NCBI GenBank assembly: GCA_030411725.1
Contig: MU839828.1
Span: 1,302,001 to 1,366,000 of the forward strand
Direction: 5' to 3'
Length of the DNA: 64,000 bases
Origin: Echria macrotheca
Lineage: Eukaryota > Ascomycota > Sordariomycetes > Sordariales > Schizotheciaceae
The position numbers and the translations under genes were made by a program. This document shows positions 33,500 to 45,459 of this stretch, piece after piece. Position 1 is the first letter of the stretch. Every line of letters starts with the position of its first letter. Below the pieces are notes generated by a model. That model saw only the letters and a list, made by a program, of their open reading frames with translations, was not told the DNA's origin and did not search any database.

Positions 33500-35279
33500 T
33501 CGGGGAATGGATCCTTGACTGCCAGTTTTCTTGAGGAGGAATCGAAAGGTGATGGAAGCACGGAGGACGGACTGGATGGTATTCTCTCTGAGACGTTTGG
33601 TTCTTCTCGACGGCTGTATTCTAACGCCCCTTTGTTGTCCGGGGTGGACGTTTCGGAATACAATGGCCACAATGTTATTCAGGAGAACTTCGTTGTAGTG
33701 GATACAGCTTCTAGACTGAGTGATTGTCTGGATGGACCACTACATGGAAACTCAATGCTATATCCTACGTATATAAACCTATATATATGTATCCACATTA
33801 GTCGATATTACATGCACAGCCTGTGAATCAAGCCCGCCAAGGTAGGGTCTTGTACATACAGTCCTGCAACCAAGTCTACATGTATGTAGCCACGGGATGA
33901 CCGGCAGACACTGTCCCAAAGAAGTATTCACAATCCAAGACAATCTACCTTTGAACAGACAATCCCTTGTTGGTACATTTGGCGACAGACTACCTCTAGG
34001 TCTCGGAACCTTGCTCGTGTTATGTCCTGAAAGACAGACCAATAAGCAATTTCCAGACCGAAACACCTAACAATGCCCAGGTTTCTTAGGTGATCTCGAA
34101 ATTTGATTCCACCTATCTTGCCTTAAATGACAAGAGACAAATCGGAGCGAGCTTCCCGGAAAGACAAGAGTACAAAGAAAACAATCAGTAGTCCGGGACG
34201 TGTATCCGGCCCCAGAATACCTAACCAAACATCCACGCCCTTCGACGAATATTCCACTGGAATGGATACTCAGCATGGGCGGATCTGAGAATCCGTTTGT
34301 ACACCTTGTTAAGAAACGACAGAATTCCACCCGGCCTCAACTGTGCGTATGTGAAAACTTCTCTACGACGAATGAAGTGGTCCAAGACCTAGATCCGATC
34401 TAAACTCACTATCTTTCGGATAGCCCACAAGACAATCACCGGAATCATATCAATCACTTTGGCGTATAGTTACAACGTTACGCGTCAAATTGATCTGATT
34501 AAATCGACAGAAAACTCTCCGAAAACAAAAAAACACCATGCCAATCGATCACCACCCGGCCAACCCACTCCGTACCATCCCCTCGCACCGCATCCTGGCT
34601 TCCAAAACCACTCTTAATAATAACAACAATAAAAGCCTCCCCATATCATTATCTCCGATCAAACCCAACGGATTTAACCCACCACCATCCCGGCACCGGC
34701 TCCGACCCCGACGCCTTCCCAACACCCAGCCGACGCCCTCAAAATGACGTGACGACATCCGACGCAACCTGACTGGACGCAGGACCATCCCCACCAACCA
34801 AGGAACTAGCCAAGCCTCTCCCAATTCCCAGTGAGACAGTTTGAACAATCGCAATGATGGATAATTGACAACAATGGCCGATGGGATGACCACCCCAAAA
34901 TCCGATGGCGTGATCTGCTCCGCGTCTGTCAACATACCTCCCTATCCCCATCCCCACACTTTCACCACACCACACCACCACCACCCACGGGAGGAATCCT
35001 ATTGATAGGAACAAAACCAGCGACGCGGGTCCCGGGTCCCGGCTTATCGTGTCGTCCCATGCTGTTCCCATGTGTTTTCGTATGCGATTTTGCCCAGGCC
35101 GGCCGGCCGGATCGGCACCGAACCGAATCACCCTCCCTCCCCGTCATCCCCGCGATCTGTAGCTAACCGGCCCAATGTCCCAATGATAGGAAGCGGAAGC
35201 TGTTGTCGCCATCGGCTCCATGGCTCGCGTCTTTTGTACCTATCCATATGCAACATGACCCCGCCGGTTCCCTAGAGCA
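33500..35279. other. Intergenic region, no gene seen
   Basis: Divergent intergenic space of about 2 kb. Frames are short. AT-rich patches occur near 33780 and 34600, with no recognisable gene. Confidence 0.5.
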
Positions 35280-35286
35280 TATATAA
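35280..35286 (+). promoter_or_regulatory. TATA box of the TauD-type dioxygenase
   Basis: TATATAA lies 84 bp upstream of the start codon, a usual distance for a fungal TATA element. Confidence 0.55.
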
Positions 35287-35369
35287 CGGTGCAACTTTCA
35301 CCGAGAAAGAGACAAAACACCATCGATACATCTGAATTCTCAGAGACCCAACCATAAAAAAAAGACACA

Positions 35370-36589
35370 ATGGCGCCCTCCGCAGTCGAAATCGTCGTCC
35401 CTGAGGTCACCCCGGCCAAGTATCTCGCCCACAAGAGCGTGTACAAGGACCTTGCCTCGACCACGTATGACCCTGAAGCCGAGCAGGGCAAGAAGAATGG
35501 CTTTGCTGCCGCCAAGGTAGGGAGACCCTCGAGTGCCGAAACCTCTGCTGACATCTCAGTACCCGCACTACCTGCCCACGTGGAATCCAGAGCAAAAGTA
35601 CCCCCCTCTCGAGCCGTTCGAGCACTACGAGCACGGCAAGGACGCCGACACATCCTTCCCCAACCTGCTGCCGGCGGGCACGACCGTGACCCACCTCACG
35701 CCCACCATCGGCACCGAGGTGCGCGGCATCCAGCTGACCTCGCTCGACTCGCACGGCAAGGACGAGTTGGCCCGCCTGGTGGCCGAGCGCAAGGTTGTGG
35801 CTTTCCGCGGCCAGGACTTTGCCGACCTGCCCATCGAGAAGGCGCTCGAGTTTGGCGCCTACTTTGGCCGCCACCACATCCACCCGACCTCGGGGTCGCC
35901 CGAAGGCTTCCCCGAGATCCACCTCGTCCACCGCGGCGCCGGCGACAACAGCGTCGACCAGTACTTTGCCAACCGCACCAGCTCCGTCGCCTGGCACTCG
36001 GATGTGTCGTACGAGCAGCAGCCGCCCGGAACCACCTTCCTCTACATCCTCGACAAGCCCGAGACGGGAGGCGACACGCTTTTCGTCGACGCTGCCGAGG
36101 CGTACAACCGCCTCAGCCCGCTCTTCCGCGAGCGTCTCCACGGGCTCAAGGCCACCCACTCGGGTATTGAGCAGGTGAATGCGTCGGCCGCCAGGGGAAG
36201 CATCAAGCGGCGCGAGCCCGTCGTGAATGAGCATCCCATTATCCGGACGCACCCTGCCACGGGCGAGAAGGCCATCTATGTGAACCCACAATGTAAGTTT
36301 TTTGGCCAAAAAAAGAGCCTGCCGGAAGCTGACATGAACAGTCACTCGGGACATCGTCGGCCTCAAGAAGGAAGAATCCGATGCCATACTCAAGTTCCTA
36401 TACGACCACCTCGCCTACGGCGCCGATTTCCAGGCCCGCGTGAAGTGGGAGGAGGGTACCGTTGTGGTTTGGGACAACCGTGTGACGCAGCACTCGGCGC
36501 TGATTGACTGGAAGAATGGGCAGCGGCGACATCTGGCCAGGATCACCCCGCAGGCTGAGCGACCCTATGAGACGCCATTTGAGGGTTAA
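35370..36589 (+). CDS. TauD/TfdA-family Fe(II)/2-oxoglutarate dioxygenase
   Basis: Exons are 35370-35516, 35560-36292 and 36342-36589 (375 residues). Introns are 43 and 49 nt, and all junctions close in frame. The iron-binding triad is visible as WHSD (H195, D197) and TQHS (H344). Arginines in GQRRHLARITP (355-360) would bind the 2-oxoglutarate carboxylate. Overall order and length match fungal sulfonate/taurine dioxygenases such as yeast Jlp1, which release sulfite from sulfonates for sulfur supply. Some relatives act on other substrates, so the exact reaction is inferred. The protein has no targeting signal and should be cytosolic. It converges on the minus-strand gene ending at 36632, with 42 bp between them. 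Confidence 0.9.
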
Positions 36590-36631
36590 AGGCGTCATGT
36601 ATGGTTTTATGTAGTAGTCTGTGTAAATGAG

Positions 36632-37614
36632 TCATTGCATGAAAGGGATCTCGTCAAGCAGTGTGTCGTCTTCCTCGAGCTTGATCTTGCCGCTCTCACG
36701 TCGTCGTTTCTGCTCTTCTCGCCGGGAGCGGATCCGAGCAATCAGGTCGTCTTCGTCCTCTTCGTCGGCTTGTGCTCGGGTAGGTCTTGAAGACGCCTTG
36801 GCTATCTTGAGTTGCGAACGTTCGGCCGCCGTGGGCTTATGGCGTTCTGCCAATGTAGGTGATGGATCAGTTCCGGAGCGAAGCGTGGTAGATCTGGATT
36901 GGGGGTTTATGAGAGGTAGCTGAAGCCTTGACACAATCGACGGACCATCCAGATCGTCATCCTCGGAATCGAATTCAATCTTGGGTTTCGACGGGCTTCG
37001 CATCGCCGAAGTGAAGGATGCAAGAGAAATCGGGGCCGCTTTCTTCCGAGGACTGTCCATTAGCCCTTGCAATGAACTCGCGCGGAGATCGTCGCTCTCA
37101 GTCCGCTTCCCTAGCACGCTGGATAATCCTCTCCGCTGCCGTGCGGCAGTGTCGAGTGCTGCATGTCGTCGCTTGACGAGGTCCGTCATCTCCCCCGTCA
37201 CGGGGCGCGAGATGTTCTGGATGGTTTTCGCATTCTGCGTTTTTGCGAGGTTCTTGAGGCGTTGGTACTCGGCGGCGTGGAGGTGGCGGGTGAAGTCGTG
37301 GGCAACGCTGAGGAACTCGTCCTCGACCATGCGGTACTTGTCGTCGTGGTCGACGCCCTCTACCATGAACCTGCAATAGTTAGATGATGTATAGTTAAGC
37401 TGGGCTAAACTGACTCTTCCTTGAGAGGTTCCGGAGGCGGAGAGGTCGATGGAGAGCGCGCTGGGGTCACGAGACTGCGTCTTGGTTTTGGCGTCGACTC
37501 CGACTTTGATTTTGTGGGGCCCTGAGCAGGGGCGGGATTGCGACTTGGCAGCGGACTGCCATTTTGTTTCAGGATTGGCGCTCTGTCGACTTTCCAAGGG
37601 AGTTGTCGTCCCAT
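36632..37614 (-). CDS. Conserved-looking basic/acidic protein of unknown function
   Basis: The preferred model has exons 37614-37415 and 37370-36632 (312 residues) and a 44-nt intron with CTAAC and TGCAG. An unspliced alternative (36632-37720, 362 residues) has a poorer N-terminus, and the spliced frame reads as protein further upstream. The central part (EDEFLSVAHDFTRHLHAAEYQRLKNLAK, given only as positions about 75-105) is helical and well ordered. The C-terminus is charged and contains RSRREEQKRRRESGKIK, a likely nuclear localisation signal, followed by an acidic end. The start is uncertain because the frame is open for about 27 codons before the ATG. I do not recognise the family; a nuclear role is inferred. 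Confidence 0.65.
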
Positions 37615-37908
37615 TTGTGCGTCGCGGTCGGTTTGGTAGGCCGAAAACTGAGCGATGGATCTGGCGTTTGTGAATCATGGAGGTTGAAGACTGCCAATCA
37701 GCAGGGTTAAATAGCCCCACTTGATATGTAGACCTCCTGCCTCTTGGTATTTGTTAGCACAGTACCTATTGATGGGGCGTTTTGCAGCAAATGACTGTGC
37801 ATTGTCGGTACTTAACTAACAGTTACTGATCAAACTGATCAACTCCGCTGAGGCTTCTGCGATGCCCAAGGGACAATTAGTGTCCGACTACTTCAACCAG
37901 ACGACCCG

Positions 37909-39854
37909 ATGCTGGACTTGTTGGAAATGGAAGAGCCTAAGAGTCACGACCCGAACTCATTATCGTCGGCCCCGTCGGACCACTTCCCCTATCAGCCACT
38001 CTCTGAGACGGCAAGTACGATCCGAGTACTCTGGCTTCATCCCAAAGACGAAGCGCAGAAACATGACGACCTACACATTGATCTCGAGGAGATTCCGCTC
38101 CAAGAGCCACCCGAGTTCTACGCCATTTCGTACACCTGGGACGGCCAGAAGCCCACGGTGCCCATCCGCTGCGGCGACCGTGAAATGCTGGTGACCGCCA
38201 ACTGTTTCCAGATCCTGTGTCAATTGCGAGCCGAGACCGCCTTCCGCATATGGATTGACGCCATTTGCATCGACCAGTCGTCCATTTTCGAGCGGAATAG
38301 CCAGGTCGCCATGATGGCCGACATCTACCAGAAAGCCGCCGGCGTGTGGATCTGGCTCGGCGAACTAGAGCAAGACTGCCATGATTTCCTCCTGAAGCTC
38401 ACGGAGCCGACGTGGGAGCAAGGTGGGCCTCTTTTTACCGCTCATTCCGTCTTTCTTGCTAACAGGAGTTGCCAGATGTCGACCGAAACCCGGAAGAAGG
38501 GCGTCATCCGGCCCAAATCATCCGCTCACTGGCTGGGAGGCCGTGGTTCAGCAGGGTCTGGACTCTGCAGGAGTACATTCTTCCCCCGAGCGACAATAGT
38601 ATTTGCATACTACTGGGCAGCTCCAAGTTTCTTTTCAATCCTCTCCTGATCCGCGTGTTCGACGTGCTTGGGCCAATCAAGTACCACCCTTTTGTACAGC
38701 CCCTGCTGAGTATCTTTGCTCTTCGCACTCAGTTTGTCCAGAGACGAGCTGGGAACAACGACATGGAGGAGGAAATGCTGGTTGATGAAGTGTTTTCCGC
38801 GGCCAGTCGGAGGGCTTGTTTCAACCCCAAAGACAGGATCTTCGGCATGCATGGACTTCTCAGCATGCTTGATCCGGCGTTTCCCACCCCGGACTACAGC
38901 AAGAATGTCGTGGATATTTATGCGGACGCGGTCAAGTGGATGCTGGTCAGGTCTGGTGACAATTTGGACCTTCTATACTCGGCATTCTCGGTCGACCTTC
39001 TGCGGAACAAGAGCGAACTGGGCTCCGACGCGGATAATCTACCCTCTTGGGTACCTGATTTTACCATAGACCCTGTTGTCGACCCGAGCTGGGGAACCAG
39101 AAATCATCTAACCCCTCCTCTCTCTCCACCAGAGGCCGTGTCCAAGTTTGAAGTCCTTCCTAGGAGAAGGCTGCGGGTTTCGGGGCGCTTCGTGACCACG
39201 ATCTCTTCCTATCATAAGCCACATGTTCCGCAAGGAGACGAGCAGTATGTGTCAAAATCGACGGACCTTCTTCTGGCTATGATCGACTGGTTCGCTGCTT
39301 TTCAGAAGGTCAGACAGCCAGAGATGATACAGACTTTTCTTGAAGAGTGCATCTCCCAATGGTCAGCATATGACGACGCGTCGGCGGCGTGGTTTGAGCA
39401 TGTCATGGAGCTAGCCAGGGATAAACCAGATCCAAGTGTTCGAGTTGCAAGGCCTCTGGATGAACTGCAAATACGCAGCTGGCTCATCCGCGTCGCGGAT
39501 CTATCGAATAGACTCCTCGGAGGGGCCTCGGAGCAGGAAAGTCTGCCTGATTCCGTTCTCTCGGCTTGGAAAGATATCATCATGCAGGACTTGTTTAGGC
39601 ACTGGGGCGGATGCATAACGTCAAGCGGACAGATCGGGTTTGGACAGGGAGACATCCAGTCTGGAGATGCCGTTTTTGTGGTAGCTGGTCTCATGTATCC
39701 GCTTGTCTTACGTCGGGCCAGGGCCACCGTAACTGAGGATGAGTGGACACGCGGGAGCGAAGATTGGAAGCTTATTGGGAGGGCGCTTGTTGAGAATATC
39801 AGTGAGGGATGGGGACCAAGTAACCCGTATCGTCATGAAGCTGTTCTGTGTTGA
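37909..39854 (+). CDS. HET-domain (heterokaryon incompatibility) protein
   Basis: Exons are 37909-38422 and 38476-39854 (630 residues). The 53-nt intron uses GTGGGC, a GCTAAC branch and GCCAG. A nearer AG (38464-38465) does not keep frame. HET-domain blocks are clear: YAISYTWDG (71-79), RIWIDAICIDQ (113-123), an IYQKAAGVWIWLG segment (139-151) and RPWFSRVWTLQE (193-204). The C-terminal half has the usual NPKDRIFGMHGLL and LPSWVPDF motifs and ends in a beta-rich region with GDAVFVVAG. HET proteins trigger cell death on non-self recognition in filamentous ascomycetes; most copies have no assigned trigger. No partner domain (WD, NACHT, ankyrin) is fused here. Confidence 0.92.
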
Positions 39855-40155
39855 CGCTTTGAGGACAAGGTGGCTCGGGATCAATAACCACGCAAGATAT
39901 TCTTTCGCTCCGTCTGAACTTTGATTGGGGATGGGTGCGAATCCGGGGTAAGGTTCTCGGCTAGCTGCCTGGACCCGAGAACAGCTGAACAGTTCGAATG
40001 ATGAGCTGTAAGTTCCGAAGTGAAACAACCAGCAACGTCATGCTGCAGAAATGCAGACACTGCCCAGCAGCAGCTATCTTAGTATAGCTTGCCTTCCCGC
40101 TTGACAACCTTTACAACTTCGCCAAGCACTCAAGCCCAATACTCGGAATCAATCC
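39855..40155. other. Intergenic region, no gene seen
   Basis: The 3' flank of the HET gene. No feature was recognised. Confidence 0.5.
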
Positions 40156-40449
40156 TTGGACATAGCCCAGCCCAATTTAAAATCGATCTTCCTCTCGAAA
40201 CTCCCATTCCCCAGTTGGCCGCCAACCGTCCGCCCCGGAGTGACCAAGCGTCTTTTCGATATCGCCGAGACCAAGAAGTCCAATCTTCTCATCTGCGCAG
40301 ATATGACCGACACCGAGACCCTACTTGAGTGCGCTGATAACGTTGGTTTTCAAGGCAAAAACAAGCTCTATCGCGTCAACGCGGACGGTGAAGCCACCGC
40401 TGTAGGTCGCTTGATAGAGGTCATTCTCGATGGTTTCGGCTGTCACTGA
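40156..40449 (+). pseudogene. Orotidine-5'-phosphate decarboxylase-like N-terminal fragment
   Basis: The frame at about 40225-40350 reads VTKRLFDIAETKKSNLL followed by ICADMTDTETLLECADNVG. This matches the N-terminal part of fungal OMP decarboxylase (Ura3/Pyr4), in which a K-[LR]-F-x-I-x-E-x-K-x-[ST]-NL stretch precedes a D-[VM]-T-T-xx-LL-xx-[AV]-D-x-[VL]-G segment. The catalytic K-x-H-x-D part that should follow directly is absent; the frame continues for 33 unrelated residues and stops. There is no convincing upstream start in the homologous position. I read it as a partial, decayed or transposed copy. A small unrelated gene is possible. Confidence 0.45.
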
Positions 40450-42276
40450 ATATGTACGTATTTGAACATTCAGTACTGCCATCTACAAGGCTCTACTAGG
40501 CCGACTGGTGTTCAGAATAGGTTCAATTCGGAGCTAAGCGGACTGCCCCAGTGATGAGTCCTGTTACGTGGCGACTTCAGCTGGCTGGGCGTTCTATATT
40601 ACGGTTAAAGTTCTAATTTCAGCAGCAAAAGCACCAAGCTAGAAGTTGGGTAGTTTGGCTGACCTCAGACCAACTCCGTCCAATCCGATCATCCAACTGC
40701 GCCACTGGGAGTTCGTCAGAACTTTTTTCGCCTCCGGGCCACTCCTTGCGCAACCTTGAGGAATCATCCCTTTTATATCTACCCAAAGTCGAATGAACTG
40801 ACGGGAATGAACTGACGGGCGGCGAGATAGATGGCCCGGGGGTTCAAATCCTGATGGGAGGGAGACCTGGCTCAATCCCCGAATCCAGCAGGTACCTGTA
40901 CCCTTGGAGAACAAGAACAAAACGATGCATCATTTTCGTGCCTTCATGTCGACCAACGTCTGACCGACAAAGACAGGAAAAGGACCAAAATCCCACCAAC
41001 GAATCCATACAGATACCTAGGTATGCGTAGCCGGTAGGTCCACGCGTCGTTGGCAGCTACCTTTGACATGGATAGAGAGGGTGTGGAACTACTGTCTCTA
41101 GGTAGGTACTAAACCGTACCCAGCGCGAATAACAAGAGATTCAGCTTGACCAGGGACTCACCCGTCAATCTGTAACAACTTTGGGACGGGATCGGGGAAA
41201 AAAATAGAGTGGTTGAAATTGTTAATGTCGTACCTGCTATAGCGGGTGGCGCGCTAACATCCGTGCAAGGTGTGCTTGTCCCAAGCTCTGTCGCAAAATG
41301 GAGACAGAAAGCTTGGGCCGCTGCCAAGATTTTCGAGTGCCGAGCTTCCTGGCGACTGCCAGCCAATCTTGGCCCGATTTAGGTCGGGCGGATGGTCAGC
41401 TTAAAAACCAGATTATAGATAGGAGGATGCCTGAAAGACTTCTTCCTAAATCGCTGCCTTGGGAGAGTGCCTCGCCGTGGGGTACGCAACGGTCGCGGGA
41501 AGCTCCTTCCCAGCCCGACGCTGTCTGAGTAGAGTTAGGGCTGGGGCACGGACGCTGTCACTGTGCGGCACTGTGGTTGGTTGGTGGTTGGTTCCAGTGG
41601 TTGCAGCAGACCCGTGATGACCTGCATCCTTCCCTGATCGGTTCAGGCCGTCTGCATCTCGCGTGTTTGGTCACTGCCCGAGGGCGAACCCTGAAATATC
41701 AGCTGCATCTGGGCATCCCGACTGTACTGTGGTAGATGCGGTGACAGCTTCGTCCTACCTGGTCACCAGCGGTCGCCGCTCCCGGCTAACTTGACACTGG
41801 CGCTTTTGGCCTGTATTTTGCCTGTCTTGCCCTGTCCAGCAACTCCGGCCGGTCCTCAGCGACCCGCGATGAGCGGCAGCTGAAATGCAAATCTGATGCC
41901 AAGAGCGCCTCGCAATCCTGCCATGAATCTGCGGCCATGGCACACAGGCTGCGGACAAGAGCAAGGGGGACAGCCCGTTCGGGGCCCCCATGCGTCTGCG
42001 ACGACATCTGCGGTGCGACAATGGCTTCCGTCCTCGGCGGTTTTCCTCTCTTCTGACCTCATTGTATACCTTGCTGCCATCCGGTCTTTCGGTCTCCGCC
42101 ACAGTTGTTACCCAACTATCGTCAACAACCCCAGACTCGCGAATAATGGCTGTCGTCACTCGTGGGAGGAGCGCGTAATGCTGTCGACCCTGGATTTGCT
42201 CCAAGAATAAGATTTTTCACCTTCCTGGGGAACCGGCCCCTCATCACTCTTCCCACGAACCCCGGACTACCGCAAG
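40450..42276. other. Intergenic region, no protein gene seen
   Basis: About 1.8 kb without a supported gene. It has CCTAGGTA/TAGGTAGGTA motifs at about 41026-41110, a tRNA-like B-box sequence at 40841-40851 and no full cloverleaf. Confidence 0.5.
40841..40851 (+). promoter_or_regulatory. B-box-like TFIIIC site without a tRNA
   Basis: GGTTCAAATCC matches the B-box consensus GGTTCRANYCC. Flanking bases do not form a T stem or a cloverleaf, so it is either a tRNA/SINE remnant, an isolated TFIIIC site or a chance match. Confidence 0.25.
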
Positions 42277-44885
42277 ATGGAGTCCTATTCTGGGCCCCCG
42301 GCTGACGGCGAATCTGGTCAATCAGCCCAGAGGCCCCAACAGGCTCGTCAGCATGCAGACAACACGCAGGACAGCAACTGGAGTCCGCTGACAACACCGC
42401 CTTCCGTTCCTTATCCCTCGGTCTCGCCAGCGCACTCCTCACTCAATTCGTCCTTCACCAGGACCAACGACGAAGACTATGACGCCCAGTTCGGATACAC
42501 CACGGTCGGGCTCGGTATTTCCCCCTCCCCTGGACACCGCCGCGTGCTCTCCCAGGAAGCTTTCCTTCAGGAGAGCCCTCGATACCCGGACACGCCCAAG
42601 ACGCCCTACCAGTCAAACGACTATCTGCTCGGCAGCCCCGGCAGTGCCATGCACCCGCTCCAGGCCGATTACCCTCACTATGGCCAGAGGGCGGCTGCTA
42701 GCCCGCCGCGCCGGTGGTGGCCGACGAGCTTTGGCTGGGGCTGGACCGACTCGAGATGGGTCATGTACGCTTTGTTGGTGTTTGGAATCGTCATGGCCAT
42801 CTCGCACCACGTTTTCTACTCCCGTCTTGACGGTCAGCCGGCGGATGACCAGCTCAAGATGATGCGATTCGGCACCCTGCTGGCCTACATCGCCAAATCA
42901 TCACTGGTATCTGCCGTCATCTTTGCACACCGGCAGCAGATCTGGGCTACGGTGAAGAGGAGGAACATGAAGTTTCGGACCATCGACGATCTGTTCGCGT
43001 CCGCCGACGATCTGAGAGCCCTCGTGAGCTGGGAGCTCGCCAAGAAGGCGCGCGTGGCCCTGGCTCTTGCCATCGTTGTGTGGTAAGTACACCGTCTCGC
43101 ACATGGGAGTAACATAGATTATGAAGAAGGGACATACTAAAGCGTTACAGGCTGTTTCCCCTTACCGTGATTCTCACACCACCGACCCTCACTGTGGCCC
43201 CCAAGACAGAGGTCGACGTGACGCAATGTCCTTCGGTGAGAACCTTGAACTTTGAGCAAGAGAAAGTGAAGAATTGGCGTGACCCGGGCCGCATAAACGG
43301 ATACCCGGGGCTTTCATTATCCCTTTGGAACAACACCGTGCCGCTTAGCGGTAGCATTACCACGCCTTTTAATGATACCTTCTTTGATTACTGGACGGGA
43401 AGCAGCTGGCAAACCAACGTCGTCGCGACTACAAGCGCCTTCGCCACGAAGGCGGTTGCCCGGGATTCCGTCGCCGTCGAGACATGCGGTCTCGGTTGGA
43501 ACTGCAGCTATGTCATCTCCTTCACAGCTCCCGGGTATAAGTGCGAGGAAGTGGCCCGGGGCCGAGACAGCAACACCAAGCAGCTCGCCGATATGGGTGC
43601 TCCTTTCAACACCAGCCAGCTGATTCCCGACGGGAGCAATACCTACCTTGCGCATACCACCCTGGGCGAGTACTCTTCGGTCCAGATGGATGCACAGCCC
43701 GGGGGTGCGCCGGTCAGCCTCAAACCTCCCTACCCGAAGAACCTCGGCGCTTTCCGTACCGAGCCGGTGCTGTGGATCGGCCACTCGGACCAGGTGGACC
43801 CGACACAGCCGGTGCCGACGGAGGCAACCGACCCGAAGTGGAATACGTCTTTTGTCCCCGTCATCTTCCGATGCGAGCATTACGTGACCAACTACACCGT
43901 CCAGTTCAACCACACCTACTCCGACCAGGTGGTCAAGGTGCTCAAGAAGACATACCTACGACCCATCATCAACACAACGTTCGTGCCGGGCGTGGAAGCC
44001 AACGACGGCACAAAGGACAACGTGACAGCCACGCCAGAGTCGAATTACATCCGCCCGCTCGATGTCGAGAGTTACCGGTTCGCCGGAGCCTACCACTCCC
44101 TCGGCCTGCAGATGCGGACCTTCATCAACGGCTCGCTGCAATACACGCCCTACGTCTTTGGAAATACCGACGCCCTCAAGACGCGGCTGATCAACAAGGC
44201 CACCTACCTGGTGGTTCCCAACCTGCGGCTACAGATACAAGAGTTCTACGAGAACATGCTGTTCTCGCTGCTGTCCAACCCACAGTTCATCGTCGTCACA
44301 TGGGCCGCCAACGCCACCGAGCGCTCGGGCATGGCCAACGCGAGCACGGCGGCCGACCCACGGCTACTCTACCCGTGCACGCGCACGCGCACGATCAACG
44401 CGTACGCCTACAGGGCGCGCGACTTGTGGCTGGTCTACGCCTTTGCCGTCGTCTCCGTCGTCGCGAGCGTGTTCTTCGGCGCGCTCGCGGTGGCGGAGAA
44501 TGATAACCATGTGCGCGACATCAAGATGTCGAGCATCGTGGCGGCCACGCGCGCGCCGATACTGGAGGATCTGCCGTGGTCGCTGTCGCGGTGGGGGGAG
44601 GTGCCGGATGATATTCGCGATACCAAGGTTGGATACGGGTTGGTGGTGGATAAGATGGCCGGGACGCCGGGGACGCCGGGGGGCGGCTTGCAGAGGAGGG
44701 TGTTGTATGGGTTTGCGCCGGCGGAGGTTTTGGTTCCTGAGGGGCGGTCGGAGCGGAGTCTGGGGATACCCGGGACGCCTGGGACGCCTGGGTCGGGACC
44801 GGGGCTGGGGCAGGGGCCCAAGAGGAGGAGGTTGGGTGTCGATAGGGGGAGGGAGATATTGGGTAGGTTTCGGAGGCGGCATTAG
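42277..44885 (+). CDS. Large polytopic fungal membrane protein of unknown function
   Basis: Exons are 42277-43082 and 43151-44885 (846 residues); the 68-nt intron splits the Trp codon before LFPLTV. The N-terminus is disordered and Pro/Ser-rich (1-145). Three membrane helices follow (about 157-176, 195-215 and 255-280), then a large domain of about 400 residues with many N-x-[ST] sites (NNT, NDT, NCS, NTS, NYT, NHT), which suggests a lumenal or extracellular location. A fourth helix (LWLVYAFAVVSVVASVFFGAL) leads to a Gly/Pro/Arg-rich tail. The layout matches a broad ascomycete family often labelled 'formylmethionine deformylase-like'. That label is not supported by any metal-binding deformylase motif here. 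The function is unknown. Confidence 0.85.
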
Positions 44886-45459
44886 CGGCGTGTTTGGATA
44901 ATGATTTGTATGATCTTTTGGGTACATGTATACCTATTTACCGGTTAGCGGCATTTATTTGCTTGATGAGATGTTTAATGATGGTTTGAAATGCTATCTT
45001 GTTCTTGTTTTGTCGTGGGTGAGCGATGGGTAGGCACTGGAGTCTTGAGTCATTCAACTCGGGCTCTTATTGAACACACTTGCGCTTGGGCACCGTGGAC
45101 CCCTCTCCCCCTTTTTAAAAGTTTATTTACTGATTTATTTATTTAGTAGTATTCTTTATTTCAGAATAAACACAAACATGACAGTTTGATCTTGGCCTCA
45201 CAGTCTACATGTAATCACATATCCCCGCAATACTCAGGGCTTGGACTACATACAGTCTATTCGCAAACCCTAATAACCCTAATCTCGTCCTAATAAACAA
45301 AGACAAGAGAATGGACTGTCTTGCTTGCTAGCCTCTTGCCCGACAAATACCCTAATTAATCCAGCTCGAATCAAAACTCGCAATCATTCACAACTACCTT
45401 GGAGATGCCGACTGCTCCCAGAGCTCTCATCTGATGATGAATCAGACAATAAATCAACC
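44886..45459. other. Convergent 3' flanks, no gene seen
   Basis: Intergenic DNA between the polytopic protein and the ankyrin gene, AT-rich around 45110-45170, compatible with polyadenylation regions. Confidence 0.5.

Noticed and set aside
35407..36393. A 328-codon minus-strand frame
   Set aside because: It is antisense to the TauD-type dioxygenase, whose iron-binding motifs and splice sites are clear.
38423..38475. A frameshift in the HET gene
   Set aside because: The frame change is explained by a 53-nt intron with a branch site and an acceptor at 38474-38475 that closes the frame.
42277..44885. A peptide deformylase, as the usual family label suggests
   Set aside because: No deformylase metal-binding motif (HExxH with EGC) is visible. 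The protein is a polytopic membrane protein.
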